From: Burkholderiales bacterium
GTDB taxonomy: Bacteria > Pseudomonadota > Gammaproteobacteria > Burkholderiales > JABEVD01
Direction of reading: 5' to 3'
Assembly (NCBI GenBank): GCA_019753155.1
Contig: JAIELG010000041.1
Coordinates: 1 to 52,163, forward strand
Length of the DNA stretch: 52,163 nt
Below are positions 17,449 through 25,644 of the stretch, piece by piece (the stretch's first letter is position 1; every line of letters starts with the position of its first letter). A program made the translations under genes and the position numbers. The notes beneath the pieces were generated by a model that worked only from the letters and a program-made list of their open reading frames with translations, searched no databases and had not been told where the DNA came from.

Positions 17449-17787
17449 ATGATGAGCGATCACATGAATATGAAGCGACCGGGGCGAGCTGAAATAGAGA
17501 CTATTCTTACTTACGGACTGATAGCCGTTGTGGCCGGAGGTGGAGCTGGTGTCTACCTGCCATTGGCTATGGGCAAAAATATTAGCTCCGATGCGCTTTC
17601 GACATACATTTTTGCCATGCTTGCGCCATTTTGGGTAGATGCGTTATTGCACGAACCCTACTGGAAGAAATTGTCCAAGGTTGTTCGAATGAGGATCGGT
17701 CTTGGTTGTGCGTCGGCAGCAATCCTAGCCATTATTGCGCTCATTAGAGATGGCAAATCTTGGGATCTAGCATTAGCAGGCTGCTGA
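17449..17787 (+). CDS. Three-helix membrane protein at the end of the dnd operon, C terminus altered by an IS
   Basis: 112 residues, starting five bases after the DndE-ATPase gene with a GGGGAAATG start context, so operonic. Three hydrophobic helices lie at about 19-41, 50-67 and 82-99; the segment HEPYWKKLSKVVR lies between the last two. No family is recognised. The last three codons (A-G-C and the TGA) lie in what looks like the inverted repeat of an IS5-like element, so the natural C terminus has been replaced and the original protein may have been longer. A membrane partner for a Dnd complex would be unusual. Confidence 0.6.
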   Translation: MMSDHMNMKRPGRAEIETILTYGLIAVVAGGGAGVYLPLAMGKNISSDALSTYIFAMLAPFWVDALLHEPYWKKLSKVVRMRIGLGCASAAILAIIALIRDGKSWDLALAGC

Positions 17788-18110
17788 AAAACCCGGGCAT
17801 TCACTTGATTTGGTAAAATAGCGGCATTGTGAAACGGAGTGATGGCAATGCGAGGAATAGACGTTCAACCGAGAAATCTGTTCAGTTACATTCAACTGGA
17901 GCAACGCGTGCCGAGCCAACATCCGCTGCGCGCGATTCGCAAGATGGTTGATGTGGCACTCGGTGAAATGGACGCGCTGTTTACCCAGATGTATTCGGGC
18001 ACCGGGCGCCCCTCGATTGCGCCAGAGCGGCTGCTACGCGCCCAGATGTTGAAGATTTTGTATACGGTTCGTTCTGAGCGGCAGTTGATGGAACAGATTG
18101 CCAAGCTAGA
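17777..18110 (+). mobile_element. Left-end remnant of an IS5-family-like insertion sequence
   Basis: The segment starts with a terminal-repeat-like CAGGCTGCTGAAAAAC directly after TTAG, which fits the YTAR-type target of IS5 elements. It continues with a short leader and a transposase start. Homology to a transposase fades near 18100, and no right end is seen before the next gene at 18215. The element is therefore only a left fragment, left by a deletion or recombination that joined the Dnd block to the polysaccharide locus. The right limit is approximate. Confidence 0.7.
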
Positions 18111-18222
18111 GGCTTGGCTGGGGTCCTACATGGCGCTATTTCCAGCGAAACACTTTCACCAATGCCGATTGCGTTCTCTTCGGTTAGATACCAATTGCAC
18201 AGGTCGAAACACACATGCCTAG
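17848..18222 (+). pseudogene. Truncated IS5-type transposase (N-terminal DUF772 part)
   Basis: The frame begins MRGIDVQPRNLFSYI and continues through RVPSQHPLRAIRKMVD and the GRPSIAPERLLRAQML segment, the DUF772 start of IS5/IS1182-type transposases. After SERQLMEQI (near 18102) the familiar sequence stops, and the remaining 40 codons, up to the stop at 18222 inside the next gene, are unrelated. The catalytic DDE region is absent, so it is not functional. Confidence 0.8.
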
Positions 18223-19270
18223 AGTAATCACAAATAAGCGCATTTTCTGGGCTGACGCGTGCCGTGTGTTGGCAATTTTTGGCGTGGTATTGATACATTC
18301 ATGCGGTGCAGTATTTTATAACTACGGAAAAATTCCAAACGATTATTGGTTGTCTGCAAACTTACTGGATTCTTTAGTTAGAGTGGCAGTACCATTGTTT
18401 GTCATGATATCTGGGAGTTTGTTGCTGAAGTCTGCTGACATTCCTTCTGTAAGTTTAATGAATATTAGCAGGCGTATTGGTAAAGTGTTGCTTCCCCTTA
18501 TTGTCTGGAGCATGTTTTATCTGTGGTGGGTTGATCACAACACGCCTGGTAAAATAATTAATCCGGTTGAATGGTTGCAAAAGTTCTTAAGCCAACCAGT
18601 GATGTATCACTTATGGTTTGTTCACATGATTGTCGGCTTGTATATCTTGCTGCCAGTTTGGCAAGTGATTTTCAAAGCCTGTGAGGCTAATGCCTATTTT
18701 CAATGGTATTTTCTTGTTGTTTGGTTAGTTATTAATAGCATCAGTGTTTATATTCCAATGCCATTCCTTGTACCGATGCAGATGACGATGATATTTGGTT
18801 ATGGGGGTTACTTTATTCTTGGTGGAATGTTGAATGCAACGCGTTGGATTAATGTTGGATTATTAAAATGGGCGATGTTTTATTTAACAGGAGTGCTGGC
18901 AACATTTCTAATTACGTGGATGCGTACCAGCAGTAGTGGAGTGCCAGACGAACTAGCCTATTCGTATTTCAGTCCGAATGTTTTGCTCGCATCTATTGCT
19001 GCATTTATGATGATTCGAAAAATACGCACCCCCAATGGATGGGGAGTGCGAATCGTACAGTGGGCGAGCGATGCATGCTTTTTTGTATATTTTATCCATA
19101 TTCTTGTTCTAGAGTTTCTTCGTTATGGTACCTTCGGAGTGAAAATTTCTACCAGTGACATCCATCCCGGACTTTCAATTCCGTTGTTGGCAATCGCAAC
19201 CTTTGTATTTAGCATGGCTGTCGCTGGGTTAGTCAGGCTGATCCCTGGCAGTCGTCGCATTTTTGGTTGA
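18215..19270 (+). CDS. Acyltransferase 3 family membrane protein (WecH/OafA-like O-acetyltransferase)
   Basis: 351 residues with about ten transmembrane helices. The family marks are visible: ADACRVLAIFGVVLIHSC with the conserved His28, and VRVAVPLFVMISGSLLL after the second helix. AT3 proteins move acetyl or other acyl groups across the inner membrane onto sugars of O-antigen, enterobacterial antigen or exopolysaccharide. It is strikingly AT-rich (row 18721-18780 has 21 G+C of 60). Its start lies inside the tail of the transposase remnant, so its native promoter may have been lost. It likely decorates the local polysaccharide. Confidence 0.88.
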   Translation: MPRVITNKRIFWADACRVLAIFGVVLIHSCGAVFYNYGKIPNDYWLSANLLDSLVRVAVPLFVMISGSLLLKSADIPSVSLMNISRRIGKVLLPLIVWSMFYLWWVDHNTPGKIINPVEWLQKFLSQPVMYHLWFVHMIVGLYILLPVWQVIFKACEANAYFQWYFLVVWLVINSISVYIPMPFLVPMQMTMIFGYGGYFILGGMLNATRWINVGLLKWAMFYLTGVLATFLITWMRTSSSGVPDELAYSYFSPNVLLASIAAFMMIRKIRTPNGWGVRIVQWASDACFFVYFIHILVLEFLRYGTFGVKISTSDIHPGLSIPLLAIATFVFSMAVAGLVRLIPGSRRIFG

Positions 19271-19287
19271 GGAAAGTTGAGTTCATA

Positions 19288-20529
19288 ATGAGTGCCGCAC
19301 TGATCCCCCCTAGTAAAGGTCGTATTCTGCTATTCAGCTACGCCTTCCCACCAATGCATGTACAGATGACAGCAGCTGTGTATAAACCCATGGCTGCCAT
19401 CACGCGTTCTGGCTTTGCTGTGGATGTCGTGTGCGCAGACTCTTTTTGTAAAGAGTTGCCGCTAGATTACAGCCTGTTGCTTTTTGCAGAAAATACGTTT
19501 AAAGACATAACGCGGCTTCGCCCCTCTACTACACTTGCCAGCCGTTTGCGGGCATCATCGCGCGTGTTCTCGCGGATACCTGATTTGATGACGGTGCTCA
19601 GTGAATCTGCATATGAGACGCTGATGGACATGGACTTAAGCAAGTACGATGCGATTATGACCTGGTCGCCTTTCCATTCAATTAACGCGGTGATGGTGCG
19701 TGTCAAGAAGGCGCGCCGCAATGTGCGTTGGATTGCACAATTTAGCGACCCCTGGGCTGGCAACCCACTCGAGGTAAATCGCCTGACAAAGTTCTGGAAC
19801 GAACGTAATGAGCCACGTGCGGTCAGTGCCGCCGACTTCATCGTGCACAGTTCGCGTTATTCACTCGATCTGATGTTGAAGAGCCATCCGAAAGCGTTTC
19901 AACGCAAAACAGACGTGATCCCGCATGCATACGACGAAGCGCTCTTTCCGCAACGCCCCAAAGCCCACAACGAAAAAATTCTGCTGCGTTATGTCGGTGC
20001 ACTATATGGTCGCCGCTCTCCAGAGCCCTTGTTTCACGCTCTGGTAAGCTTGTTCATGCGTCGCCCTGATTTGCGTGGCAAACTTTGCGTAGAGTTCATC
20101 GGCTCGATACCGCCGGAAATGCTCCAGACAACAGTTGCATTAAGCTTGCCTGAAGGCACAATCCTCACTGTCGGCAGTCTGCCATTCGTGGAGTCAATCG
20201 AGAAGATGTACGATGCCGATATCCTGGTATTGGTCGAGGCCAATATTCGCCAAAACCTTTTCTTGCCGAGTAAGTTGTCGGACTATATGGGCTCACGCAC
20301 CCCGATTGTTGGTTTGGTTCCACCTGGAGGATCAGAGGACGCTCTCAAACAGTTGGGCTGTTGGCATGCCCGTCCCGACGATATTGACGGAATTTCGCGA
20401 GCAATAGAAGACGCTGTGGTTCACGTTATGACTCGCCCAGATGATCAGTGGTGCGATGAATCCTATCGAAACACGTTCAGTGGTAATCATGTGGCCAGCC
20501 GCTTCACCGACATCATCGGCAGGTTGTAG
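19288..20529 (+). CDS. Glycosyltransferase, family 4/1 type
   Basis: 413 residues from the ATG at 19288 (GGAAAG at 19271); an upstream TTG at 19267 overlaps the previous stop and is less likely. The N-terminal domain starts RILLFSYAFPPMHVQ, a GT4-like opening. The C-terminal domain has a donor-site-like stretch with DADILVLVEANI and PSKLSDYMGSRTPIVGL, the E-plus-Gly pattern of GT-B enzymes. Donor and acceptor cannot be read from the sequence. It follows the acyltransferase in the same direction and is part of the first polysaccharide block. Confidence 0.8.
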   Translation: MSAALIPPSKGRILLFSYAFPPMHVQMTAAVYKPMAAITRSGFAVDVVCADSFCKELPLDYSLLLFAENTFKDITRLRPSTTLASRLRASSRVFSRIPDLMTVLSESAYETLMDMDLSKYDAIMTWSPFHSINAVMVRVKKARRNVRWIAQFSDPWAGNPLEVNRLTKFWNERNEPRAVSAADFIVHSSRYSLDLMLKSHPKAFQRKTDVIPHAYDEALFPQRPKAHNEKILLRYVGALYGRRSPEPLFHALVSLFMRRPDLRGKLCVEFIGSIPPEMLQTTVALSLPEGTILTVGSLPFVESIEKMYDADILVLVEANIRQNLFLPSKLSDYMGSRTPIVGLVPPGGSEDALKQLGCWHARPDDIDGISRAIEDAVVHVMTRPDDQWCDESYRNTFSGNHVASRFTDIIGRL

Positions 20530-20555
20530 GCAGCTAACAATCTCAACCGCCCACT

Positions 20556-21593
20556 ATGCGAACTGATTTTATCCTCTATGCACCGAATGTGCACACCGGG
20601 GGGGGTATCGTTCTTCTAAATGAGTTATTGTCCGCCTGGCCGGCAGGAAAGCCGCTTCAGGCGTTCCTAGATGTTCGAGCCCGTGGGAATTTGGTACTAC
20701 CCACAATCGCCGAGGTGACATGGGTAGCACCACGCGTGCTGACTCGTTTGCATGCTGAGCTTTTGGCGTATCAAGCAGGCAACAGTAAAAATGTAACTAT
20801 GTTTTGCTTTCACGGCCTGCCACCGTTGTTACCTCTTCGTGGGAACGTAGTTATTTTTGTTCAAAACCGTCTACTGATTGAGCACGGAAGCCTTACCGAA
20901 TACCCGTTTAGAGTTCGCATACGACTTTGGACAGAGCGACTGTGGAGTCACGCATTGCAAGGCCGATGCTCGCACTATATCGTGCAAACACCTTCAATGG
21001 CGGCTTCGTTAAAGTATTGGCTTCAGTATGAGGTGCCTGTATCGGTGATGCCATTTATTTCCGCTGCTCATTCGGCGACAATACCTAACACAGATACCAC
21101 AGGGCAAAAATATGATTTCGTGTACGTGGCCAGCGGTGAGGCACATAAGAATCATCGTAACCTGCTTGAGGCTTGGCGTCTGCTCGCTGATGAAGGGCTG
21201 AAGCCCTCACTAGCACTGACGATCGATCCAGAGTCATATCCTTTTCTGGCTAATGAAATTTCCAGACACAAACAGGAGTATGGACTGAATATCGTAAATC
21301 TTGGCCATGTGCCAGCGGCGGACATTCCCGCATTCTATCAATCTTCGTCCGCGTTAATCTTCCCCTCTCAAGTTGAATCATTTGGTCTTCCCTTGATTGA
21401 GGCCACTCAACTGGGTTTGCCCGTGCTCGCACCTGAGCTGGATTATGTGCGCGATGTGATTCAACCTGCGGAAACTTTTGATCCAAACTCACCCGTCTCT
21501 ATTGCTCGCGCAGTTAGGCGCTTTCTGGATAATGCAGAACCAATCATTCAACTTCATTCGGCAGAAGAATTCTTGGCGGAACTGTTTAAATGA
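20556..21593 (+). CDS. Glycosyltransferase, family 4/1 type
   Basis: 345 residues. The acceptor-domain start has YAPNVHTGGGIVLLNELL, the glycine-rich loop of GT-B enzymes that often includes GG. The C-terminal domain has YVASGEAHKNHRNLLEAW and the donor motif PSQVESFGLPLIEA with an E...G...E arrangement. The gene ends overlapping the next start by four bases (ATGA), so the two are coupled. Sugar specificity is unknown. Confidence 0.85.
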   Translation: MRTDFILYAPNVHTGGGIVLLNELLSAWPAGKPLQAFLDVRARGNLVLPTIAEVTWVAPRVLTRLHAELLAYQAGNSKNVTMFCFHGLPPLLPLRGNVVIFVQNRLLIEHGSLTEYPFRVRIRLWTERLWSHALQGRCSHYIVQTPSMAASLKYWLQYEVPVSVMPFISAAHSATIPNTDTTGQKYDFVYVASGEAHKNHRNLLEAWRLLADEGLKPSLALTIDPESYPFLANEISRHKQEYGLNIVNLGHVPAADIPAFYQSSSALIFPSQVESFGLPLIEATQLGLPVLAPELDYVRDVIQPAETFDPNSPVSIARAVRRFLDNAEPIIQLHSAEEFLAELFK

Positions 21594-22819
21594 AGGTGCT
21601 GATTTGGACGCAATACTTTTGGCCTGAAAATTTTCGGATCAACGAATTGGTAACTACCCTTCGTCGAGAGGGGATTGATGTCACCGTTCTAACCGGGAAG
21701 CCAAACTATCCGTCCGGAAGAATATTTCCAGGTTACAGAACTACGGGAATTCAGCGGGAAGAATTTTCTGGCGCGGAAGTCATCAGGATACCCCTTCTGC
21801 CCCGAGGAAACGGTTCATTCAAAGGACTTTTACTGAACTATCTATCGTTTATTTTTTCAGGCTATCTTTTCCCCCCATTTGCGCTGCGTCGGAAGAAATT
21901 TGATGCGATATTTGTCTATGCACCATCACCATTGCTTCAGGCATTACCTGCCATTTTTATTGCATGGATCAAGGGTGCCCCGCTGATTATCTGGGTACAG
22001 GATATCTGGCCAGAAGCACTTCAGGCCACTGGATTTATTAAAAACTCATGGTTGCTGTGGCTGGTTGAACTTACGGTTCGTTATATTTATCGCTCGGCTG
22101 ATTCGATATTAATCCAGTCAAAGGCTTTCCGTCCCTCAGTGGAGCGGTTGGCTGGAGATAAGCGAAAGATACATTTCTATCCGAACTCTTCTGAGGATTT
22201 TGTGGGTTCTTCAGATGCCCATAGTCCCCAATCTGGGGTGGCGTCCGAAATCGAGCAAAATTTCTCGGTAGTGTTTGCTGGGAACATCGGTTCAGTGCAA
22301 TCGTGCAATACAATTATTTCAGCAGCCAAGCTATTGCTTGAGTATCCGCAAATCATATTTTATCTCGTCGGGAGCGGTAGCCAAGCTGCTTCTATAGCTT
22401 CAGATATCAAAAGTACCGGTCTGAATAATGTTGTGATGACGGGGCAATTGCATCCTTGTGAGATGCCTGCAATATTCGCTGCCGCATCAATTCTGTTAAT
22501 CACGCTGGCAGATGTCCCCGGCATAGATGGGACAATACCGAGCAAGTTACAGAGCTATCTGGCAGCCGGAAAGCCCATTATCGCAAGCATGAATGGCGAA
22601 GGTGCCAGAATGCTATTGGATGCCAATGCAGGGATTGTTTGTCCTGCCGAAGATGCCAATGCTTTGGCCTGTGCGGTGAAGCAAATGCATGAAATGTCGC
22701 CCGATGAGCGCGCTCGTTTCGGACAGAATGGTCGGGTGTATTTCAAAACCCATTTTGATATGGCTCGGCGGGCACGCGAACTCATTACCCACTTTGAAAA
22801 TATTTCAGGCCGAAAATAA
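21590..22819 (+). CDS. WbuB/WcaI-type glycosyltransferase (GT4)
   Basis: 409 residues. The N terminus VLIWTQYFWPENFRINEL with the TGKPNYPSG motif following is characteristic of WbuB/WcaI-like GT4 enzymes. WbuB of O-antigen loci transfers N-acetyl-L-fucosamine; WcaI acts in colanic acid. The C-terminal domain has VFAGNIGSVQSC and the donor segment SKLQSYLAAGKPIIASM. Specificity cannot be inferred here because no FucNAc pathway genes are visible in the window. It is the last gene before a 302-base gap. Confidence 0.85.
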   Translation: MKVLIWTQYFWPENFRINELVTTLRREGIDVTVLTGKPNYPSGRIFPGYRTTGIQREEFSGAEVIRIPLLPRGNGSFKGLLLNYLSFIFSGYLFPPFALRRKKFDAIFVYAPSPLLQALPAIFIAWIKGAPLIIWVQDIWPEALQATGFIKNSWLLWLVELTVRYIYRSADSILIQSKAFRPSVERLAGDKRKIHFYPNSSEDFVGSSDAHSPQSGVASEIEQNFSVVFAGNIGSVQSCNTIISAAKLLLEYPQIIFYLVGSGSQAASIASDIKSTGLNNVVMTGQLHPCEMPAIFAAASILLITLADVPGIDGTIPSKLQSYLAAGKPIIASMNGEGARMLLDANAGIVCPAEDANALACAVKQMHEMSPDERARFGQNGRVYFKTHFDMARRARELITHFENISGRK

Positions 22820-23121
22820 TTCAAGCGTTTGTTGACAAAATCTAATGGCGACAAATCAAAATTAATCTCAATTTCAAACAGAGCTGGCTCCGGTTGTTTG
22901 AACAGCGGAATCCGAATTTTAAGTGGATCCCCTGCTGATTTCACGCTGCCTGTTCAACCGTCGGCAGCATTGTAAACCTCCCCAAATCAGTGCCAGTCAA
23001 AACTAGAGTTTTCGGGGTGGTGAAGCACTCTGTACTCGACACCCAAATCTCGAGTGCTTCGCTTGCCAAGACCCTGGGAAACTGGTTAAACTACCACCGC
23101 GTTCAATTAGTGAACAGTGTC
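22820..23121. other. Intergenic gap with no clear gene; possible debris
   Basis: About 300 bases between the WbuB-like gene and the EPS regulator. No convincing gene is seen. On the minus strand a GGGGAGG ribosome-like site near 22985 precedes an ATG that opens only a nine-residue frame, and a longer minus frame further left (beginning MKSAGDPLKIRIPL, ATG at 22944) runs back into the glycosyltransferase; both look like debris of an element. A weak promoter pair is noted among the rejected items. Confidence 0.4.
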
Positions 23122-23481
23122 ATGTTGACGGACGAATACAGATACAAAATCTTGAAGCATCTGGAAACCAACCCCGAGATCAGCCAGAGGAAGTTGGCGA
23201 AAGAACTCGGCATAAGCCTGGGGCGGGCAAACTATTGCCTCAAGGCCCTCATCGAAAAAGGGCTTGTGAAAGCGAATAATTTTCGCAACATGAAAAACAG
23301 GAGCGGCTACGTCTATTTCCTCACCCCGAAGGGGATCGAAGAAAAGGCCAGAATTACCTTGCAGTTTCTCAAATTCAAAATAGTCGAGTACGAAGCGCTG
23401 AAATCCGAAATCGAGAATTTGCAGCGTGAAGCCGAAGGAATTTCGCCCCCTCGCCAGGAAGTGAGGCAGGATGCTGCATAA
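23122..23481 (+). CDS. MarR-family EPS-associated transcriptional regulator
   Basis: 119 residues from the ATG at 23122, chosen because the family begins with an LTDEYRYKIL-like start; a GTG at 23110 is also in frame. A winged helix-turn-helix occupies about 8-75 (ISQRKLAKELGISLGRANYCLKALIEKGLVK), followed by a helical tail with EYEALKSEI. This is the pattern of the small MarR regulators found next to exopolysaccharide genes in exosortase-type betaproteobacteria. It probably controls the adjoining polysaccharide genes. The next gene starts inside its last codons (overlap of 11 bases). Confidence 0.88.
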   Translation: MLTDEYRYKILKHLETNPEISQRKLAKELGISLGRANYCLKALIEKGLVKANNFRNMKNRSGYVYFLTPKGIEEKARITLQFLKFKIVEYEALKSEIENLQREAEGISPPRQEVRQDAA

Positions 23482-23863
23482 CAATATGCGTTCAGTGCTG
23501 GAACAATTGTTGCTGGATGAGCCTGGCATCGAATTCGCGGTGCTGGTAGGAAGCCGTGCCGATGGTTCGGCGCATGCAGACAGCGACTGGGATATTGCTT
23601 TGCAGTGGCGTCCGCACCTTGACTGGCTGGTGGGGTTGGGCAAGGCGGAGACATTGCGCGGTAAAATGGCTGAAGCAATGGGGGTGCCATGGGACAAAAT
23701 CGATCTGATTGAGCTGCGACGTGCCAGTTTGGCGATGCGCGCCAACGTTGCCGAAAACGGAATCCCGCTCAAAGGCGAGGACTCCCTGGAATGGGCACGT
23801 TTTTTGACCCGCACCTGGCGCGAACTGGAGGATTTTTATTGGGAGCAGGCTCATGCGGCTTGA
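23471..23863 (+). CDS. mntA: MntA-like nucleotidyltransferase antitoxin (type VII toxin-antitoxin)
   Basis: 130 residues. It has the minimal nucleotidyltransferase motif GSx10DxD: Gly27-Ser28 and Asp39/Asp41 in GSRADGSAHADSDWD, with a third acidic position in KIDLIEL. MntA antitoxins add AMP groups to a tyrosine of the partner HepT and so silence it. An alternative start, ATG at 23486, is possible. It overlaps both the regulator before it and the HepT gene after it (11 bases), so the three are coupled. Confidence 0.88.
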   Translation: MLHNNMRSVLEQLLLDEPGIEFAVLVGSRADGSAHADSDWDIALQWRPHLDWLVGLGKAETLRGKMAEAMGVPWDKIDLIELRRASLAMRANVAENGIPLKGEDSLEWARFLTRTWRELEDFYWEQAHAA

Positions 23864-24266
23864 TTTGTACCAGGCGGAAACAGCGCGCATTGCCAATGAG
23901 CAGTCGGCATTGTTGATTCTGGCAAGGGAGATCATGGCACAGCGCTCCTTGAGTTTGTTAGAGCAAGGCGGTGTGTTGCACGCATTACAAGTGCTGATCG
24001 AAAACGCGATCGGTAAAGCCAAGCACCTTCTCAAGGCGCGCAATGAGCTCGTTCCTGTTTCGGCATACGATGCATTTATTGCACTCGGACGCCTGGGGGA
24101 AATCGATACGCAAAACCTTCCTGCATGGAATGCGGTGATCGGCTTGCGTAACCGTATTGTTCACGACTACATGAATGTCGATATGGGCAAGGTGCTGGAG
24201 CTGGTGACGTCCGGGAAAGATAAATTTATCACCGATTTTTTGCTCAGGTCGATTGATGTCAATTAA
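23853..24266 (+). CDS. hepT: HepT-like HEPN ribonuclease toxin (type VII toxin-antitoxin)
   Basis: 137 residues, all helical. The HEPN catalytic motif Rx4HxY is intact as R99-NRIV-H104-D-Y106, with Tyr106 the expected site of modification by MntA. HepT toxins are ribonucleases kept off by MntA-driven adenylylation. Its start overlaps the mntA stop by 11 bases, the classic tight pairing. Placement inside a polysaccharide locus suggests stabilisation of a mobile or variable segment, or phage defence. Confidence 0.88.
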   Translation: MRLDLYQAETARIANEQSALLILAREIMAQRSLSLLEQGGVLHALQVLIENAIGKAKHLLKARNELVPVSAYDAFIALGRLGEIDTQNLPAWNAVIGLRNRIVHDYMNVDMGKVLELVTSGKDKFITDFLLRSIDVN

Positions 24267-24383
24267 ACAAGATTTCGGAATACGAGGTATTGAATTCTGG
24301 GATAGAGCGCATGCAGCGCGAAGCCTCTGAATTGACTAACCCATGACCGTAAATGATTCGTTCGTCGAACGTGTGCTGTTTCA

Positions 24384-24818
24384 GTGGACAAGCTCGGATC
24401 AGCCATGGAGTCGTTAACCGCGGCATTGACAGCAAAAATTCAAGCCATTTATCTCCACGGCTCATGGGCGACTCGGTGGACGCGGGAAGACAGCGATATC
24501 GATTTGGCCATCCTCGCGCAAGCAAGGCTGAGTTTCAAGGAAAGAACAGACATCTTCGGGGAAGTTTACGCGGCCCTCGGGGAGGGGAACGAAATCGATT
24601 TGGCAGAGCTTTTTCATGCGGACAGTGTATTTTCCGCACAGGTTGTAAGCGGGGGCGAGCGTATCCTGGTATCCGACCGCGCCGCCGCTGATCGCTTTGA
24701 GATGATGGCGTTAAGCAATTATGCGCGTCTTAACGAAGAACGCATGGGGATCATTCTCGAAAACGATGTCGCCGCCTTCTCGAGGCAGATGATTCAAAAT
24801 TTCACTGATCCCCAATGA
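24384..24818 (+). CDS. Second MntA-like nucleotidyltransferase, no HepT partner
   Basis: 144 residues from a GTG at 24384; the ATG at 24405 is an equally possible start and no ribosome site decides. It carries the same GSx10DxD motif (Gly26-Ser27, Asp38 and Asp40 in GSWATRWTREDSDID) and a later EIDLAELF acidic site, plus a C-terminal helical extension. No HEPN gene follows; its stop overlaps the ABC permease start by four bases. It may serve the upstream HepT, act on another target, or be the survivor of a second pair. Confidence 0.78.
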   Translation: MDKLGSAMESLTAALTAKIQAIYLHGSWATRWTREDSDIDLAILAQARLSFKERTDIFGEVYAALGEGNEIDLAELFHADSVFSAQVVSGGERILVSDRAAADRFEMMALSNYARLNEERMGIILENDVAAFSRQMIQNFTDPQ

Positions 24819-25642
24819 ACATGAACAGCGAACTCATCATCGAAGCGGGCCGAACCGAACGGCATTACTGGCGAGACCTGTGGCGCTACCGGGAACTTTT
24901 CTATTTTCTCGCATGGCGCGACATCCTCGTGCGCTACAAGCAGACAGCGATAGGAGTGCTATGGGCGCTCATCCGTCCGCTGCTCACCATGGCCGTCTTT
25001 ACCCTGGTTTTCGGAAAGCTGGCAAAGCTGCCGTCGGACGGCGTGCCTTACCCCATACTGGTGTTTGCCGCCATGCTGCCGTGGCAGTTTTTTGCCAACG
25101 CATTCACCGAAGCGGGGAACAGTCTGATCAGCAACGCCAACATGATTTCGAAAGTGTATTTCCCTCGCCTCGTGGTCCCGACCAGCGCGGTAATCGTGAG
25201 CTTCGTCGATTTCCTGATTTCCGGAGCCATTCTCGTGGGCCTGATGTTATGGTACGGTTATCTTCCGGACTGGCGCATCGCCCTCCTCCCGTTCTTCATC
25301 CTGATCGCATTCGCTGCGGCAATGGGGTCAGGTCTATGGATCGCCGCGCTCAACGTCAGATACAGGGATTTTCGCTACATCATCCCCTTCGTGGTGCAGT
25401 TCGGGCTTTACGTTTCGCCTGTCGGATTCAGCAGCTCGATCGTTCCCGAGAAATGGCGCCTCATCTATTCGCTCAACCCCATGGTCGGGGTAATAGACGG
25501 GTTCCGCTGGGCAATCCTGGGAGGAAACGTGACAATCTTCTGGCCTGGATTCCTGCTCTCCAATACCCTGGTCATGCTGATGCTGGTGACGGGAATCCGG
25601 TACTTTCGCAAGACCGAAAAAACCTTTGCGGACGTGATCTAA
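24815..25642 (+). CDS. wzm: Polysaccharide ABC transporter permease (Wzm-like)
   Basis: 275 residues with six transmembrane helices, the ABC-2 permease fold. Family marks include YFLAWRDILVRYKQT near the N terminus and the YLSPVGF-like YVSPVGF near residue 205. Wzm forms the channel that exports undecaprenyl-linked O-polysaccharide across the inner membrane. It is followed two bases later by the ATPase gene. Composition is GC-rich, like the core genome, unlike the glycosyltransferase genes on either side. Confidence 0.93.
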   Translation: MNMNSELIIEAGRTERHYWRDLWRYRELFYFLAWRDILVRYKQTAIGVLWALIRPLLTMAVFTLVFGKLAKLPSDGVPYPILVFAAMLPWQFFANAFTEAGNSLISNANMISKVYFPRLVVPTSAVIVSFVDFLISGAILVGLMLWYGYLPDWRIALLPFFILIAFAAAMGSGLWIAALNVRYRDFRYIIPFVVQFGLYVSPVGFSSSIVPEKWRLIYSLNPMVGVIDGFRWAILGGNVTIFWPGFLLSNTLVMLMLVTGIRYFRKTEKTFADVI

Positions 25643-25644
25643 TC

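Noticed and set aside
23063-23091. TTGCCA / TTAAAC promoter pair with 17-base spacer before the EPS regulator
   Set aside because: The -10 box matches only three of six positions, so I do not list it as a feature.
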